A program made the position numbers and the translations under genes. Source: Zetaproteobacteria bacterium CG1_02_55_237 (GTDB taxonomy: Bacteria > Pseudomonadota > Zetaproteobacteria > Mariprofundales > Mariprofundaceae). From it: a stretch of 64,000 nt of DNA. The stretch covers positions 1 through 64,000 of the forward strand of contig MNXA01000053.1 of NCBI GenBank assembly GCA_001871195.1. The letters are read 5' to 3'. Of this stretch, positions 61,400 to 64,000 are shown one piece after another (positions within the stretch are counted from its first letter, which is position 1; each line of letters begins with the position of its first letter). The notes below the pieces were generated by a model. The model did not search any database and was not told the DNA's origin. It saw only the letters and a program-made list of their open reading frames with translations.

Positions 61400-64000
61400 A
61401 TGGCTATAGTACGAATTCTCGATCTGGCAAAAGATCTCGGTGCAGATGTCGCCGATGTAATGTCTGCAGCACGCGATTGCGGCATTATGGCCAGCGGTCC
61501 AACCAGCATGCTGACCGCTGAGGATCGAGAGAAGCTCAGCCGGGCCGTAAAGACGGCAGGTAACAAGCCCGCAGGCGGTAAGCCCGGAGCTCGTACCCTG
61601 ACACTGAACAAGCCTCTGGTTGCCGGGCAGACGCGCACTGGCGCAAAAACCGAAACCGGTGGACGCAGAGTGCAGGTTGAAGTGCGCAGAACTACGCGCC
61701 GCGTCGTGACGCCACCTACACCTACACCCACATCGACAACTGAAGCGACTCCACCTGCATCGGCACCTGTCGCAAAATCCAGACTGACTCCGGCCCAGAC
61801 TGCGGCCAAGGCTGTTGCTGATAAGCGCGAGAGCGCTGCACAGGCAAGTGCTGCCGCCGCTGCAGCCGCTACAAAGACTCCGGTCGCACCGGCAACCCCT
61901 GCAGCGGCAAGCACGCCGACGGCACCGGCAACCCCTGCAGCGGCAAGCACGCCGGTAGCAGCGACAACCCCGGTTGCGGCAAGCGCTCCGGCTGCATCGA
62001 CCAGCCCTGCAGCAACTAGAACGACTGCACCCACGAGATCCAATGCGCCGCTGGGCAGAACGCAAACGGCGGGTCGGGCACCAACGACTGCACGCACGCC
62101 GGCGACAGGCCGAACCGGGATGGCTGGCGGACCTGCATCGCGGGATAATCAATCGCGTGGCAGGCAGCCGTCCACAGGCCAGGCGGCAAACAGGTCCGGC
62201 GGGCCCAGAACGACCATTCGTCGTGGACTTACGCCAGCTCAGATTGCTGCCGCCAAGGCACCAAGTTCTTCACTCAAGGATATTGAGGATAAAATCAGGA
62301 AGGAGCGCTCTGAGCAGCGTGCCCAGCGGGCATCTTCTGCACGGCCGGACAGGCAAGGTTCGGCTTCATCCTCATCACCGGCAGGCTCACGTCAGCCAAG
62401 CCGGGCTCCATCGGTAGCTGTGGCTCCTGACGCTTCGGCAGGCGGACCGCAGGGCGCACAGCGTCGTCGCACGCCAGGCGGTGCTGGTGGTCCGCAGAAT
62501 TTCCAGCGTCGTCGCTTATCTCCGGCCGAGAAGGCCGCGCGTCGTGCTTACGCCGACAAACGCCATGTAGTGATGACCGATGAGCAGGAAGACCGTATGG
62601 CGCGCCTGGCGCGTGGTGATCGCCGCCGTAGAGGTGTCACCAAGGATGACGAGGATTTCGTGAAGCGCGAAGTGGAAATTCCGGAGACCCTCGCTGTTTC
62701 CGAACTAGCCAGCCGCATGGCCATCAAGGGTGCGGATGTGGTGCGCAGGCTTTTCGAGATGGGTGTGGCAGCAACGGTCAACGAGAGCATCGATGCCGAA
62801 ACGGCACAGCTTATTGTTGAGGAATTCGGACATGTGCCGAAGATGGTCAATGCCTCATCCGTTGAGAACGTGTTTATTGATGAGGCAGAGGAAGATGATG
62901 AGCTGTCCCAGCCCAGACCGCCGGTTGTGGTGGTGATGGGGCATGTCGATCATGGCAAAACCTCTATTCTCGATGCCCTGCGTAAGGCGCATGTGGCTGA
63001 TGGAGAGGCCGGTGGCATCACGCAGCATATCGGTGCTTACATGGTTAAGCTGGAAACAGGCCACAGGGTGGTATTTATCGACACCCCGGGTCATGAGGCA
63101 TTTACCGGTCTGCGCGCCCGTGGCGCCAAGCTTACCGATGTGGCCGTGCTTGTTGTGGCTGCCGACGATGGCGTGATGCCGCAGACAGTTGAAGCGCTGA
63201 ATCATGCCCGTGCCGCCAATGTTCCAATCATTGTTGCAGTGAACAAGATGGATAAGGAAGGCGCAGACCCCGAGAAGGTTATGCGTCAGCTTGCCGAACA
63301 TGAACTGGTCTCTGAGGAGTGGGGTGGCAACACAATTTTCGTCAAATGCTCGGCGCATACCGGCGAAGGTCTCGATGACCTGCTTGAAATGCTGGCCCTG
63401 CAAACAGAAATCCTTGAGCTGAAGGCCAATCCCACCCTGCGTGGACGCGGTCTGGTTATTGAGTCCCGCCTCGATAAGGGGCGCGGCCCATCGGCAACCG
63501 TGCTGGTGCAGAACGGCACCTTTAACAAGGGCGATATCGTTGTTGTCGGCACAGTAACGGGGCGTATCCGCGCCATCGTGGACGAGAATGGCAAACAGCA
63601 TCGCACGGCTGGTCCATCGATTCCGTTTGAATTGCTGGGTCTGGAGTCCGTTCCCGAAGCCGGTCAGGAAATCGTGGTTGTGGAAAATGACCGTCAGGCG
63701 CGCGAAATTATCAGTTACCGTGAAGATCAGCATCGTAAGATCGGTATGCAGCAACACAAGAACGTCAGCATGGAAGACCTTTTTGCCTCGGCTCAGGGCG
63801 AAGGTGCCAAGGAAGTCAATGTACTGATCAAGGGCGATGTGACTGGTTCGGTCGAAGCCATGGCGGATTCACTGGCCAAGGCAGGGACAGATGAGGTGCA
63901 GGTGAAGATCGTGCATCGTGCCATCGGTGGCATTACCGAGTCTGATGTGATGCTTGCCTCGGCCTCCAATGCCATCATCATCGGCTTCAATGTGCGTCCT
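61400..64000 (+). CDS. infB: Translation initiation factor IF-2 (3' end beyond window)
   Basis: 867 residues are visible. A short N-terminal IF2_N domain ([18 protein letters not shown]) precedes a long Ala/Thr/Pro/Arg-rich linker (about 45-400), a second IF2_N domain ([20 protein letters not shown]), then the GTPase domain with G1 GHVDHGKTS (near 514), G3 DTPGHEAF and G4 NKMD, and domain II and start of domain III. IF-2 places fMet-tRNA on the 30S subunit. The coding frame continues past 64000. Confidence 0.96.
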   Translation, partial: MAIVRILDLAKDLGADVADVMSAARDCGIMASGPTSMLTAEDREKLSRAVKTAGNKPAGGKPGARTLTLNKPLVAGQTRTGAKTETGGRRVQVEVRRTTRRVVTPPTPTPTSTTEATPPASAPVAKSRLTPAQTAAKAVADKRESAAQASAAAAAAATKTPVAPATPAAASTPTAPATPAAASTPVAATTPVAASAPAASTSPAATRTTAPTRSNAPLGRTQTAGRAPTTARTPATGRTGMAGGPASRDNQSRGRQPSTGQAANRSGGPRTTIRRGLTPAQIAAAKAPSSSLKDIEDKIRKERSEQRAQRASSARPDRQGSASSSSPAGSRQPSRAPSVAVAPDASAGGPQGAQRRRTPGGAGGPQNFQRRRLSPAEKAARRAYADKRHVVMTDEQEDRMARLARGDRRRRGVTKDDEDFVKREVEIPETLAVSELASRMAIKGADVVRRLFEMGVAATVNESIDAETAQLIVEEFGHVPKMVNASSVENVFIDEAEEDDELSQPRPPVVVVMGHVDHGKTSILDALRKAHVADGEAGGITQHIGAYMVKLETGHRVVFIDTPGHEAFTGLRARGAKLTDVAVLVVAADDGVMPQTVEALNHARAANVPIIVAVNKMDKEGADPEKVMRQLAEHELVSEEWGGNTIFVKCSAHTGEGLDDLLEMLALQTEILELKANPTLRGRGLVIESRLDKGRGPSATVLVQNGTFNKGDIVVVGTVTGRIRAIVDENGKQHRTAGPSIPFELLGLESVPEAGQEIVVVENDRQAREIISYREDQHRKIGMQQHKNVSMEDLFASAQGEGAKEVNVLIKGDVTGSVEAMADSLAKAGTDEVQVKIVHRAIGGITESDVMLASASNAIIIGFNVRP
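61886..61954 (+). repeat. 36-bp tandem repeat in the infB linker
   Basis: The unit starting GCACCGGCAACCCCTGCAGC begins at 61886 and again at 61922, a 36-base period, encoding [12 protein letters not shown] repeats. It lies in the disordered linker, where length variation is tolerated. Confidence 0.8.

Noticed and set aside
61253-62152. Cys/Arg-rich antisense frame opposite infB, looking like a metal-binding repeat protein
   Set aside because: The apparent repeats are the reverse of the Ala/Thr/Pro linker codons of infB.

Overview
The window looks like chromosomal DNA of a Gram-negative proteobacterium. It carries outer-membrane functions (BamE, Mla lipid transport, LpoA/PBP1a, DolP, ADP-heptose synthesis for LPS), a type IV pilus locus, and housekeeping clusters arranged as in Beta/Gamma/Zetaproteobacteria (rimP-nusA-ylxR-infB, ackA-pta, pilMNOQ-aroB). 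Moderate GC, the mixture of gammaproteobacterial gene orders with unusual losses (no pilP, no aroK beside pilQ/aroB), and the general flavour of the proteins make a Zetaproteobacterium of the Mariprofundus type a reasonable guess, but this is inference, not a match I can run.

Layout. 1-290: tail of an insertion sequence. 417-6123: PhoH-like NTPase, a membrane-anchored repeat protein, uvrA and ssb. 6195-9502 (minus): ackA-pta. 9800-11444: an Atg22-like permease coupled to a thioredoxin-fold ferredoxin. 11498-13544 (minus): bamE, hldD, a small HhH-like protein and a pentapeptide-repeat protein. 13794-19725: a thermostable-hemolysin homologue, then an arsenic biotransformation region in two convergent groups: arsS, an HD-GYP protein and a peroxiredoxin-like protein on plus; a membrane methyltransferase, arsM and an aquaporin on minus. 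19804-20639 (minus): ECF sigma factor and zinc-finger anti-sigma. 20804-25958: thiolase, FadJ-like enzyme and acyl-CoA ligase, overlapping as an operon. 25997-32000: an envelope/heptose cluster that resembles the enterobacterial rsmI-lpoA-yraN-diaA-dolP neighbourhood, with an inserted deoxyhypusine-synthase-like gene and a tiny membrane protein. 32122-34527 (minus): PBP1a.

34520-44823 is the type IV pilus region: minor pseudopilins (FimT, PilV, PilW, PilX), then two tandem secreted proteins of one unrecognised family, then pilM-pilN-pilO-pilQ and aroB. Each secreted-protein gene has its own perfect CRP-type operator (TGTGA-N6-TCACA) about 90-100 bp upstream and its own strong terminator. This pair is the best candidate for an undescribed system in the window.

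44883-52790 (minus): Bax-inhibitor-1 protein, FxsA, and a tightly overlapping seven-gene operon alr-mlaE-mlaF-mlaD-TPR lipoprotein-YbdK-like ligase-M20 hydrolase. 52946-58631: tripartite RND efflux system. 58825-64000: rimP-nusA-ylxR-infB, the last cut by the window end. I see no rRNA, tRNA or CRISPR array, and no gene-free stretch longer than 300 bases; the largest gap (9503-9799) separates divergent ackA and the permease gene and shows nothing I can name.
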